From NCBI GenBank assembly GCA_001940845.1, contig MSGV01000023.1, positions 272,312 to 336,311 of the forward strand: DNA of 64,000 nt, in the 5' to 3' direction. The notes beneath the pieces are model-generated. The model was not told where the DNA came from, did no database searches, and was given only the letters and a program-made list of their open reading frames with translations. The position numbers and the translations under genes were made by a program. This document shows positions 18,128 through 26,326 of this stretch, in pieces (the stretch's first letter is position 1; the number at the start of each line of letters is the position of its first letter). The DNA is from Christensenellaceae bacterium Phil7 (GTDB taxonomy: Bacteria > Bacillota > Clostridia > Christensenellales > CAG-138).

Positions 18128-18769
18128 ATGAAATCATTCTTAGTTATCGGCGCCGGAAAGTTCGGCTGCTTTATCTGTAAATATCTTTATGAATCGGGCT
18201 GCGATGTTCTTCTGGTCGATGAAAGCGAAGAAAAATTATCGAATGTCCTCAATTATGTCTCAAGCGCAAAGATTGGAGACTGTACGCGCAGATCTGTACT
18301 GAATAGCTTTGGAGTCGATGAATTCGATGCTGCAATAGTATGTATACCGGAAGATTTTCAAGATAGCCTCCAGATCGTCGATTTACTCAAAGAGCTCAAT
18401 TGCCCAAGTGTGATTGCAATAGCCTCTACCGAAGTTCAGGCAAAGTTCCTTTTGAAAAGCGGAGCGGATAAAATCGTTTTTCCCGAAAAGGATATGGCTC
18501 ACAGGCTTGCGATCACAATCAGCAGCGATTCAATTTTTGATTACATCAATCTTTCAAGCGAATATGCCATTTTTGAAATTCAGGCTCCGGCAAAATGGAA
18601 TGGTAAGACCATTCAGGCACTCGATGTGCGCAGACGTTTCAATGTAACTATCGTTGCTGTAAAAAATATTGATGGCATCGTTTCCGTGCCGGATATCGGA
18701 TATATCTTTAATCCAAATGACCACATAATGGTCATGGGATCGAGCGAAGCTATCAATAAACTGCTGTGA
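18128..18769 (+). CDS. ktrA: Potassium uptake regulatory subunit KtrA (TrkA-N/TrkA-C)
   Basis: Cytoplasmic RCK protein of 213 residues that gates KtrB in response to nucleotides (ATP/ADP, c-di-AMP in relatives). An N-terminal Rossmann motif (VIGAGKFGCFICKYL), an aspartate at the end of beta-2 (LLVDES) and a C-terminal TrkA-C domain (about 140-213) are visible. The ATG is preceded by GTAGGAGTTAAATC. A terminator hairpin follows, closing the ywlG-ktrB-ktrA operon. Confidence 0.92.
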   Translation: MKSFLVIGAGKFGCFICKYLYESGCDVLLVDESEEKLSNVLNYVSSAKIGDCTRRSVLNSFGVDEFDAAIVCIPEDFQDSLQIVDLLKELNCPSVIAIASTEVQAKFLLKSGADKIVFPEKDMAHRLAITISSDSIFDYINLSSEYAIFEIQAPAKWNGKTIQALDVRRRFNVTIVAVKNIDGIVSVPDIGYIFNPNDHIMVMGSSEAINKLL

Positions 18770-18809
18770 TAGAGTCGGTTTAAGCCGGCAGATAAATCAA
18801 TTCAAGCGC

Positions 18810-18858
18810 AATGCACCGAATTTCTCTACGGATAATACGGTGCATTGTCTGATTTTTA
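18810..18858 (+). terminator. Terminator of the ktr operon
   Basis: AATGCACCG (18810-18818) pairs with CGGTGCATT (18838-18846), followed by GTCTGATTTTTAA. Confidence 0.75.
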
Positions 18859-18907
18859 ACCTAATATGTTTGAATTAATTCCCACCTTCGGCGGCAGCAT
18901 AATAGCT

Positions 18908-20686
18908 TTAGCCTTTAAATTTGGGATTTAGCTCGATTGCCGGATATGGCACAGATGCAAGTCTTGGCTCACTTGATGCATAATCAAAATTCGGATTAAA
19001 AAATCTATCTCCGGACAGCAGTATTTGACGAAAAGCATCGTAACACCTATTAAGATTCGCTTCATCCGCCTTATCATACGCTGGCAATTCTCCATAAAGC
19101 CTAGCTTTTGCATACGGTGTGAAGCAGTTCTGGAAACCTTTGCGCATAAGCCTTATACAAAGCCCTGTATCCCAGCCAACTCCGCCAAAGGTATCATCGA
19201 ACATACCTGCACCCATAAAATGTTCCCCTCTTATTGCCATAAACGAACCCGATACAGCAGAAACATTCCTTTGTATTCCTATAAATCTGCTCTTCAGCGA
19301 ATCCGTCAGTTCATCATCACTGCCATAGTAAGGGCTTCCTGCCCAGCCATTCAGACCAATGATCGTTCCCGCTGAAATAATTTTATCATCACAATCAATG
19401 AGCTTGCCTCCAACCGCGCCAACCCTGCGCATATTTGCTAATCCCGCCATTTCCTCAATAAAATCCGGTGAAAGTATCTCACAGCTTCCATTTAAAAATA
19501 TCAATACTTCGTTTAATGCAATATCTGCACAGTTATTGATTATCGTTGGGATTACTGTGTCCGACCCGATCTTTATCAGCTCTGCGGTCTTGGTCTTCTT
19601 GAGCATATCAAGGTATTTTCGCAGCTGCTTATCGTCCCTGTCTGCATCGGCGATAAAAATCCTGTATCCCAAATATGTCGAACGCATCTCTATAGATTCA
19701 ATGCAGCGCTGAAGATTATCTTTGCTATCGATATTCGGAATGATTATGCTGACCTGAGAATTCTTTTTAGGTACAATATGTATTCGGGCCGTACCGGCAG
19801 TCATTCCCTCAGTGCAGAATGCATGAACTCTACCCGATACCTGTTTCTTAAGGCACTTATCCAGAGTATCCAGCGAAGCCGAATCAAGACCCTTCGCTTC
19901 ATTATACTGGGTCGTAATTAAAACTCTTGCTATATGCGATACATTTTTTGCTGCATCCAATGCTTTTATTGCAAACTCCCATCGCTCAATTCTTCCCGTT
20001 CCGATAAATCCGCCAACGATATCAAAAACATGTTTTGAAATCAGCAGCGGCCTTCCTATGGTATCATCATTCAATAGCGTTATCAAACCATAATCAGGCT
20101 TGAACGATGGATATATGCTTCCATTTAAACCAACCCGCTCTTCGTCTGCAAATATGGCTTCCGGTACGATTCCGGAAAGAAGGGTTTGAGCCATGGAATA
20201 GAGCGCATCTGGCGAAAGCATATCCCCCGGAATCAGCTGCATCATATATGCTCCATGAAGCTGTTGATTGGCGATCGCAGTCAATGCCCTGTCATCCCCT
20301 GCCGACAATATGATTTTAATCCTGTCATTATCGCCATAACTCTCAACCCTTTTTTTGCTGTATCCCAATACAATACAAACCTCCCAATTATCGTAGGTCT
20401 GGTTCATTATGGATATTAGAGTATCCTCCAGCTTGCCATCGCCTTCCCTCTCATCCACTATAGCAATAGAGATAAGCGGGGATGGGTTCAGTTTATCAGT
20501 TCGCTGATCCTCAAGCTGCTCTTCCTTTGCAGAATTATTTGCGATATATTCCTCGTAATTTGAATACTCACGCTCTGCATCAACATGCGTTGGCAGCATT
20601 CCCATAAGTGAATATACAGCCTGAGCAGCCCCGGTCACCTTATTTTCTTTTGAATTCTTATTCGATTTTTCTTTTCCGTTTTTCAT
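18908..20686 (-). CDS. Tandem two-domain family 2 glycosyltransferase
   Basis: The 592-residue cytoplasmic protein opens with a Lys/Asn-rich segment (1-17), then has two GT-A-like domains. The first (about 70-270) shows ISIAIVDEREGDGKLEDTL and SIMNQTYDNWEV. The second (about 315-560) shows VSIIIPNIDSKDNLQRCIESI, a VGAVGGKLID segment and GVGWDTGLCIRLMRKGF, as in rhamnosyltransferase-like family 2 enzymes. The metal-binding DxD positions look degenerate (IPGDMLSP and LNGSCEILSP). Probably acts in cell-surface polysaccharide or O-antigen-like glycan synthesis; acceptor and donor unknown. The ATG is only 2-3 nt from AAGG. Confidence 0.75.
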   Translation of the reverse strand: MKNGKEKSNKNSKENKVTGAAQAVYSLMGMLPTHVDAEREYSNYEEYIANNSAKEEQLEDQRTDKLNPSPLISIAIVDEREGDGKLEDTLISIMNQTYDNWEVCIVLGYSKKRVESYGDNDRIKIILSAGDDRALTAIANQQLHGAYMMQLIPGDMLSPDALYSMAQTLLSGIVPEAIFADEERVGLNGSIYPSFKPDYGLITLLNDDTIGRPLLISKHVFDIVGGFIGTGRIERWEFAIKALDAAKNVSHIARVLITTQYNEAKGLDSASLDTLDKCLKKQVSGRVHAFCTEGMTAGTARIHIVPKKNSQVSIIIPNIDSKDNLQRCIESIEMRSTYLGYRIFIADADRDDKQLRKYLDMLKKTKTAELIKIGSDTVIPTIINNCADIALNEVLIFLNGSCEILSPDFIEEMAGLANMRRVGAVGGKLIDCDDKIISAGTIIGLNGWAGSPYYGSDDELTDSLKSRFIGIQRNVSAVSGSFMAIRGEHFMGAGMFDDTFGGVGWDTGLCIRLMRKGFQNCFTPYAKARLYGELPAYDKADEANLNRCYDAFRQILLSGDRFFNPNFDYASSEPRLASVPYPAIELNPKFKG

Positions 20687-20784
20687 AACCTTAGTTTATG
20701 GCTTTCTCATAAATTTATCCAATCTGCATTATCCAATATCCAGCCTGAACATGGTGGAGTTTGTCGATTTAAGCAATGATATCC

Positions 20785-20813
20785 TTGAAAGGCTGCGTTC
20801 ATTGTGTTATAAT
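20785..20813 (+). promoter_or_regulatory. Sigma-A promoter of lpd
   Basis: TTGAAA (20785-20790), 17 bp, TATAAT (20808-20813), about 46 bp upstream of the lpd ATG. Confidence 0.7.
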
Positions 20814-20859
20814 TATGCTACCGGTTTTCCGGCAGTTTCCATGAAAGGATTCTTTTACT

Positions 20860-22248
20860 ATGTGTGATTACAATTATGATATTATAGTGCTTGGAGCAGG
20901 TCCGGGAGGTTATGAAAGCGCGATTCGCTGTGCACAGTATGGAAAAAAAGTCGCACTGATCGAAGCACGGGAGCTTGGCGGAACATGTTTAAATCGTGGC
21001 TGTATACCCACTAAAGCTTTGCTTCACAGCGCAGAAATCTACGAAGCATCAAAAACTGCGGCAGACTATGGAATCATGACCGGAGATGTGAGCTTTGATT
21101 TTGCGAAAATGTCTCAATATAAGGATGGCATAGTTGCCAAGCTGCGCTCTGGAATCGCAGGGCTTGAAAAGGCACATGGAGTTAAAGTCATATCCGGCTT
21201 CGGCAAGATCACAGATAAGCATACTTTGAATGTTAATGGAGATGAGATCACTTTCGATAAGCTCATCCTTGCAACCGGCAGTTCTCCGGCTCGCCCTCCA
21301 ATTCCGGGCATAGATGAAGAAAACGTTATCACATCGGATGAGCTGCTCTCCATGAACGTGCTCCCCGAAAGTTTCGTCATCATCGGCGGCGGTGTCATAG
21401 GCATAGAATTTGCAACTCTCCTAGCTTCACTGGGTAAGCCTGTAACCGTAATTGAAATGATGCCAAGCATCCTTCCCGGCGTTGATGCAGATATCGTGCG
21501 CGTTCTATCAAGAGTCCTCAAAAAGAAGAAGGTAAATGTTATAAATAATGCAAAGGTTACCTTCATAAACGGAGGTTCATCGGTTACGGTTGGATATGAG
21601 CTGAATGGCAAAGAACAATCCGCAGTTGGTGCCTGCTGTATAGTCTCCGTCGGCAGGCGCGCTATGACGGCAGGAATAGGGCTAGAATCAATAGGTATCG
21701 AAATGGAACGTGCGTTTATAAAGATTGATGAGCATTGCCGCACCAATATCGATAATATCTATGCTATTGGCGATATAACCGGGAAAATACAGCTCGCACA
21801 CGCGGCAAGTGCCCAAGGGCTTATTGCCGCAGCAAATGCCTGCGGGCATATCGAAAGCATAAGCTATGATATCGTTCCTTCATGCATTTACACTTCTCCG
21901 GAGATAGCTTTTGTAGGGCTTAGCGAGGATAGGTGCAAGGCTCAGAACATTGAATATAAAACAGGCTGCTACAATGTTGCAGGCAATGGCAAGGCCATGA
22001 TCTCAGGAGATGCGCTGGGCACTGTAAAGCTCATTGCAGCGCCTGATGGCAAACTGCTTGGAGCACAGCTGATGTGTCCTCGAGCAACGGATATGATAGC
22101 GGAGATTGCGATGGTGCTGAAGCTTGGCGGAACAATTGAGGATATTGCAAAAACGATACATCCCCATCCCACTATCAGCGAATCCATTGCCGAAGCAGCT
22201 CATGATTTCGATGGATTTTGCTGTCATGCTTTGCCCAGAAAGAAATAA
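20860..22248 (+). CDS. lpdA: Dihydrolipoyl dehydrogenase
   Basis: FAD-disulfide oxidoreductase of 462 residues that reoxidises dihydrolipoamide with NAD+. Motifs: FAD-binding GAGPGGYESAIR, redox-active cysteines in GGTCLNRGCIPTKALLHSAE, NAD-binding IIGGGVIGIEFA, AIGDITGKIQLAH, and the C-terminal catalytic HPHPTISES. The ATG follows GAAAGGATTCTTTTACT. No E2 or H-protein gene is adjacent, so its lipoyl partner is unknown. Because Tdh/Kbl in this window produce glycine, the glycine cleavage system is one plausible partner (inference). Confidence 0.95.
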   Translation: MCDYNYDIIVLGAGPGGYESAIRCAQYGKKVALIEARELGGTCLNRGCIPTKALLHSAEIYEASKTAADYGIMTGDVSFDFAKMSQYKDGIVAKLRSGIAGLEKAHGVKVISGFGKITDKHTLNVNGDEITFDKLILATGSSPARPPIPGIDEENVITSDELLSMNVLPESFVIIGGGVIGIEFATLLASLGKPVTVIEMMPSILPGVDADIVRVLSRVLKKKKVNVINNAKVTFINGGSSVTVGYELNGKEQSAVGACCIVSVGRRAMTAGIGLESIGIEMERAFIKIDEHCRTNIDNIYAIGDITGKIQLAHAASAQGLIAAANACGHIESISYDIVPSCIYTSPEIAFVGLSEDRCKAQNIEYKTGCYNVAGNGKAMISGDALGTVKLIAAPDGKLLGAQLMCPRATDMIAEIAMVLKLGGTIEDIAKTIHPHPTISESIAEAAHDFDGFCCHALPRKK

Positions 22249-22256
22249 AAATTTAA

Positions 22257-22291
22257 TTTCAGAGCTTGACTCATATGGAGTAGCTCTGAAA
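22257..22291 (+). terminator. Intergenic hairpin between lpdA and the pyrophosphorylase gene
   Basis: TTTCAGAGCT (22257-22266) pairs perfectly with AGCTCTGAAA (22282-22291) with an inner ACTC/GAGT stem. No U-run follows; it may be an RNA-processing or attenuating structure. Confidence 0.5.
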
Positions 22292-22316
22292 ACATAAATA
22301 AGTAACAGGAGGTAAT

Positions 22317-23534
22317 ATGAATTATTCAGAAGCATACTCTAAGCTCTCAGCGCTCGATCAAACTCAGCTTTTAAGCTTCTTTGATGAACTAACGGATAGC
22401 GAGCAATTGAACCTGCTTGCGCAGATCGATGCGACCGATTTTTCCGTTGTTACCACCGATAAGAATTCAGGAGAACGGGGAATCATCTCCCCCATCGGAG
22501 TGACGGAGATTTCTGAAATCGAATCACGCAGAGCCGAATTTATGCACATTGGGTTGGAGGAAATTCGCGCAGGCCATGTTGGTGCTGTTTTACTGGCCGG
22601 CGGGATGGGCACTAGGCTAGGCTCCGATGCTCCTAAAGGTATGTTTGATATCGGGATCACGCACCCTCTCTATATATTTGAATGCATTATTAATAACCTG
22701 ATGGATGTCGTTAAACTTTCTGGTAATTTCATTCATCTTTTCATAATGACAAGCGATAAGAATCATGCTTCCACTGTGAATTTTTTCGAGGAAAAGGATT
22801 ATTTCGGCTATGACCGGAAATTTATCCATTTCTTCATGCAGGATATGGCTCCGACTGCCGATCACAACGGCAAGGTATACCTTGAAGAAAAATGGAAGAT
22901 ATCCACTTCTCCGAACGGGAACGGCGGCTGGTATTCATCTATGAAAAAAGGTGGAATGCTTGATACTGTTAAAAACAGCGGGATTGAATGGCTTAATGTC
23001 TTTGCCGTGGATAATGTTCTGCAAAGGATCGCCGATCCGGTGTTCATTGGCGCAGCCAAGCTTTCGAATTGTACCGTAGGCTCAAAGGTTATCAGAAAGA
23101 TATCCCCCGATGAGCGAGTTGGTGTTATGTGCCTGGAGGATGGCAGGCCATCGATAGTCGAATACTATGAGCTTACCGATGCCATGCGTGATGAAAAGCT
23201 TGAAAGTGGAGAGCCCGCTTATAATTTTGGAGTTATTTTGAACTATCTTTTCCATGTACAGGAGCTCAATGCCATCGCCGAAAAGGATTTGCCTCTCCAT
23301 GTGGTCGAGAAAAAAATACCGCATATTGATGAGGAAGGCACGCATATTATTCCTGAAAAGCCCAATGGATTTAAGTTCGAAACGCTCATCCTCGATATGA
23401 TCCATATGCTTCATGGCTGCCTTGTATTCGAGGTTGAACGCAAACATGAGTTTGCTCCAATAAAAAATCGTACCGGTACAGATTCGGTTGAAAGTGCAAG
23501 GGAGCTTTTAAAGCTGAATGGGATAGAGCTTTAA
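22317..23534 (+). CDS. UDP-sugar pyrophosphorylase (UDPGP / UDP-GlcNAc pyrophosphorylase family)
   Basis: The 405-residue protein carries the nucleotidyltransferase signature LLAGGMGTRLGSDAPKGMFD, a substrate-binding region MTSDKNHAST, and late motifs AYNFGVILNYLF and PNGFKFETLILDMI. This is the eukaryotic-type UDPGP fold, found in Bacillota as UTP-hexose-1-phosphate or UTP-HexNAc-1-phosphate uridylyltransferases, not the GalU fold. It makes UDP-glucose or UDP-N-acetylhexosamine for glycan synthesis. The ATG follows AACAGGAGGTAAT. The exact sugar cannot be determined. It could supply the donor for the neighbouring glycosyltransferase (inference). Confidence 0.87.
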   Translation: MNYSEAYSKLSALDQTQLLSFFDELTDSEQLNLLAQIDATDFSVVTTDKNSGERGIISPIGVTEISEIESRRAEFMHIGLEEIRAGHVGAVLLAGGMGTRLGSDAPKGMFDIGITHPLYIFECIINNLMDVVKLSGNFIHLFIMTSDKNHASTVNFFEEKDYFGYDRKFIHFFMQDMAPTADHNGKVYLEEKWKISTSPNGNGGWYSSMKKGGMLDTVKNSGIEWLNVFAVDNVLQRIADPVFIGAAKLSNCTVGSKVIRKISPDERVGVMCLEDGRPSIVEYYELTDAMRDEKLESGEPAYNFGVILNYLFHVQELNAIAEKDLPLHVVEKKIPHIDEEGTHIIPEKPNGFKFETLILDMIHMLHGCLVFEVERKHEFAPIKNRTGTDSVESARELLKLNGIEL

Positions 23535-23639
23535 AAGCCGCTCCGCTTCGAATTATGCTGTTTTTCTGTGTATCACTGTATTTTTTACCGGAATGCACAG
23601 AAAATATTTACAAATGACCAGAAAAATAAAAGGATTCAA

Positions 23640-23667
23640 CGAACTTCAAATATAAAATTGAAGTTCG
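23640..23667. repeat. Perfect 10-bp inverted repeat upstream of the scaffold/GGGtGRT pair
   Basis: CGAACTTCAA (23640-23649) and TTGAAGTTCG (23658-23667) are exact complements around an 8-bp AT-only centre, ending 13 bp before the start codon. Could be an operator (the centre holds TATAAA) or a leader RNA hairpin next to the ribosome site. Confidence 0.7.
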
Positions 23668-23680
23668 AGAAAGGAAATAC

Positions 23681-24376
23681 ATGATGGAATACACGCAGGA
23701 AGTCAAGCATATGTGCTGTGTCTGCAAGGGCGCAGTTCATGATCCGGCCCCAATACCTGAGGAAGGTAAATGGGTCAAGGCAAAGGAAATAACCGATATC
23801 AGCGGTTTTACCCACGGGGTTGGTCGTTGTGCACCCCAGCAGGGTGCTTGTAAGCTATCGCTCAATATCAAGAACGGAATTATCGAAGAGGCACTTATTG
23901 AAACGATTGGCTGCAGCGGAATGACTCATTCGGCTGCAATGGCAGCCGAGATCCTACCCGGAAAGACCATATTGGAAGCGCTGAATACGGATCTTGTATG
24001 CGATGCAATAAATACCGCTATGCGTGAGCTTTTCCTCCAGATCGTCTATGGAAGAAGCCAAAGTGCATTCTCTGAAGACGGGCTTTCCATTGGTGCAGGG
24101 CTTGAAGATCTTGGAAAGGGGCTGCGCAGTATGGTTGGTACTACCTATTCAACACGCAAAAAAGGCGCAAGATACCTTGATCTGACCGAAGGATATATAA
24201 CAAAGCTTGCACTCGATGCAAATAATGAGATCATCGGCTATCAATTCGTCAGGATTGGTCAGATGATGGAGGCAATCGGCAAGGGCATGAGTCCTAATGA
24301 TGCTTATGAGAAATTCACCGGGCAATACGGCAGATACGATGAAGCCGTCAAGTACATCGATCCCAGGCATGAGTGA
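23681..24376 (+). CDS. Iron-sulfur cluster scaffold-like (NifU-N related) protein
   Basis: The 231-residue protein has an N-terminal MCCVCKGAVHD cysteine cluster, then a NifU/IscU-like region with a conserved cysteine in GVGRCAPQQGACKLS and in ETIGCSGMTHSAAMAAEI. This matches the 'iron-sulfur cluster assembly scaffold protein' that accompanies the GGGtGRT protein in anaerobes, as I recall it. The role is not established experimentally to my knowledge. It starts at ATG 23681 (or 23684) behind GAAAGGAAATAC. The GGGtGRT gene begins 10 bp after its stop, so the two are an operon. Confidence 0.75.
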   Translation: MMEYTQEVKHMCCVCKGAVHDPAPIPEEGKWVKAKEITDISGFTHGVGRCAPQQGACKLSLNIKNGIIEEALIETIGCSGMTHSAAMAAEILPGKTILEALNTDLVCDAINTAMRELFLQIVYGRSQSAFSEDGLSIGAGLEDLGKGLRSMVGTTYSTRKKGARYLDLTEGYITKLALDANNEIIGYQFVRIGQMMEAIGKGMSPNDAYEKFTGQYGRYDEAVKYIDPRHE

Positions 24377-24386
24377 GGTAGAAGAT

Positions 24387-25388
24387 ATGGTACGTTTCGA
24401 AGGTTATGACAGAAGAATAGATAAGATCAATGCTGCGCTCAATGAGTATGGCATCAAGGATATCGAAGAAGCCAAAAACCTGGTCTGCGAGGCAGGAGTA
24501 GATGTTGAATCAATAGTCAGAGGTATTCAGCCCATATGTTTCGACAATGCAGTTTGGGCGTATACGGTTGGTGCAGCCATCGCCATAAAAAAGAATATAA
24601 AAAATGCAGCCGATGCTGCTGAGGCTATAGGTGAGGGTCTTCAGGCATTCTGTATACCCGGATCCGTAGCCGATCAACGCAAGGTCGGTTTAGGGCATGG
24701 TAATCTGGGCGCCAAGCTTTTGCGCGAAGAAACCGAATGTTTTGCATTTTTGGCAGGACACGAAAGCTTTGCAGCTGCTGAAGGTGCAATAGGTATCGCC
24801 AAGAAGGCAAATAAGGTCAGAGCCAAGCCCCTAAGGGTCATCCTAAATGGCCTCGGCAAAGATGCCGCTTACATAATATCTCGTATAAATGGTTTTACCT
24901 ATGTTGAAACCGAGTACGATCAGTATACCGGGGAGCTTAATATTACCTATGAAAAACCCTTTAGCTCCGGAGAGAAGAGTTCGGTTCGCTGCTATGGTGC
25001 CGATGATGTTAATGAAGGCGTTGCGATCATGCGTTTTGAAAATGTTGATGTATCTATAACGGGAAATTCTACCAACCCGACCCGATTCCAGCATCCGGTT
25101 GCAGGCACATATAAAAAATGGTGTGTTGAAAACGGCAAGCAATATTTCTCCGTTGCTTCCGGAGGCGGTACCGGAAGAACGCTTCATCCCGATAATATGG
25201 CAGCAGGCCCTGCAAGCTACGGCCTCACCGATACAATGGGCAGAATGCATTCCGATGCCCAATTTGCCGGCAGCAGCTCCGTCCCGGCGCATGTTGAAAT
25301 GATGGGGCTTATCGGAATGGGAAATAATCCTATGGTAGGAGCAACCGTTGCCGTTGCTGTGGAAGTTTATCAAGCTATCAGCCATTAA
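24387..25388 (+). CDS. GGGtGRT family protein
   Basis: The 333-residue protein contains the name-giving motif SGGGTGRTLHPDN near residue 275. Other conserved-looking blocks are GIQPICFDNAVWAYTVG, IPGSVADQRKVGLGHGNLGAK and MGRMHSDAQFAGSSSVPAH. The family has no established biochemical function; it is found with the NifU-like scaffold gene that precedes it here. ATG 24387 was chosen because GAGGT lies 8 bp upstream; an alternative ATG at 24369 would overlap the scaffold gene. A hairpin follows the stop. Confidence 0.8.
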   Translation: MVRFEGYDRRIDKINAALNEYGIKDIEEAKNLVCEAGVDVESIVRGIQPICFDNAVWAYTVGAAIAIKKNIKNAADAAEAIGEGLQAFCIPGSVADQRKVGLGHGNLGAKLLREETECFAFLAGHESFAAAEGAIGIAKKANKVRAKPLRVILNGLGKDAAYIISRINGFTYVETEYDQYTGELNITYEKPFSSGEKSSVRCYGADDVNEGVAIMRFENVDVSITGNSTNPTRFQHPVAGTYKKWCVENGKQYFSVASGGGTGRTLHPDNMAAGPASYGLTDTMGRMHSDAQFAGSSSVPAHVEMMGLIGMGNNPMVGATVAVAVEVYQAISH

Positions 25389-25410
25389 TATACCGTTCAA
25401 TTCGTAGTTT

Positions 25411-25448
25411 GATGGAGTTCGGTGTAAATCTACGCTCTGGACTCCATC
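25411..25448 (+). terminator. Weak terminator after the GGGtGRT gene
   Basis: GATGGAGT (25411-25418) pairs with ACTCCATC (25441-25448), 22-nt loop, followed by TTTCAG only. Confidence 0.5.
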
Positions 25449-25608
25449 TTTCAGAAATAATTAATATATTTTCATTCTATTTCGTGTTACTTTGGCAATT
25501 TGGGGCTTATTTCTTATTATATGTTTCATTATGCTTGTGCATTATTGGATTATAATTAATGTTTTTACTATCATATAGTTACAAATTTGGGCAAAATCAA
25601 GCAAAATA

Positions 25609-25637
25609 TTTACAGGAATTACCATCACTATTATATT
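25609..25637 (+). promoter_or_regulatory. Sigma-A promoter of the Spo0A_C-like gene
   Basis: TTTACA (25609-25614), 17 bp, TATATT (25632-25637), with an AT-rich upstream region (25450-25608) that otherwise shows no feature. This accounts for the roughly 300-bp gap before the gene. Confidence 0.65.
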
Positions 25638-25686
25638 AATGCCAAGCAGCATTGATGCTGCAATTATTTACATGGAGGACAAACCA

Positions 25687-26142
25687 ATGAAGTATCCGCC
25701 AAAGATTGGCACACAACTTGTTCAATTGGGTATGAACGCATCTCTTCTCGGCTTCGGTTATATTGAGTATGCTGTGAGAATAGTATTCGACAATCCATTG
25801 TTATATTACAATGGCAAACGTGCAGTTTTTAAGCTGCTTTGCGATGAATTTGAGGTTTCAAGGGACAAAGCCTCGCGGTGTATGCAGTATGCGATCAATG
25901 CCGCATGGAATAATCCAAGCAGCAGCTTGCTGCGAAGCTTGTTTCCAACGCATTCAAAGGAATACCCACCTCTCATAATGGAGTATATCTGCTGTATAGC
26001 TCTCCATCTCTATAGAATCGAACATGGTGATTACTTTACCAACCTCGTCCGCGGCGAGAGCTTACCCATGAAGATTTCATGCGATGAGCCATTCAGAAGC
26101 AGCAAGCATGGCGGAGCAGCTTCACGCTGTACCGAATCCTGA
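25687..26142 (+). CDS. Stand-alone Spo0A C-terminal (DNA-binding) domain protein
   Basis: The 151-residue protein is mostly a Spo0A_C-type helix-turn-helix domain (about residues 8-85). It aligns by eye with Spo0A: LVQLGMNASLLGFGYIEYAV corresponds to the '[20 protein letters not shown]' region, and DKASRCMQYAINAAWNN to 'SRVERAIRHAIEVAWSR'. There is no phosphoacceptor receiver domain. A C-terminal half of about 65 residues is unlike Spo0A. The ATG at 25687 follows TGGAGGACAAACCA. Monocistronic with its own promoter. It may bind 0A-box-like DNA constitutively or be regulated by abundance; target unknown. Confidence 0.8.
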   Translation: MKYPPKIGTQLVQLGMNASLLGFGYIEYAVRIVFDNPLLYYNGKRAVFKLLCDEFEVSRDKASRCMQYAINAAWNNPSSSLLRSLFPTHSKEYPPLIMEYICCIALHLYRIEHGDYFTNLVRGESLPMKISCDEPFRSSKHGGAASRCTES

Positions 26143-26254
26143 GCGTATTTTTATTTGAGAATTCTTCATTGGAGCACCCGCCAATTTGTTTCTTGGATAT
26201 TTTTGCCGCTATTGAAATATCTGCACCAAGCTCATTGCAAATTCGATTTTCTAT

Positions 26255-26282
26255 GCTATAATAATTTTGTATAACTGCATGA
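26255..26282 (+). promoter_or_regulatory. Sigma-A promoter of the ornithine degradation operon
   Basis: TTGCAA (26235-26240 region), 16 bp, TATAAT (26257-26262), about 58 bp upstream of the ord transcript's translation start. Confidence 0.6.
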
Positions 26283-26304
26283 AGAAATTTCTTTCGCAGG
26301 GACA

Positions 26305-26316
26305 TGTTATATAACA
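26305..26316. repeat. 12-bp perfect palindrome next to the ord ribosome site
   Basis: TGTTATATAACA (26305-26316) directly abuts the AGGAGG ribosome site of ord. Candidate operator or initiation-region hairpin. Confidence 0.5.
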
Positions 26317-26326
26317 GGAGGAAAAT

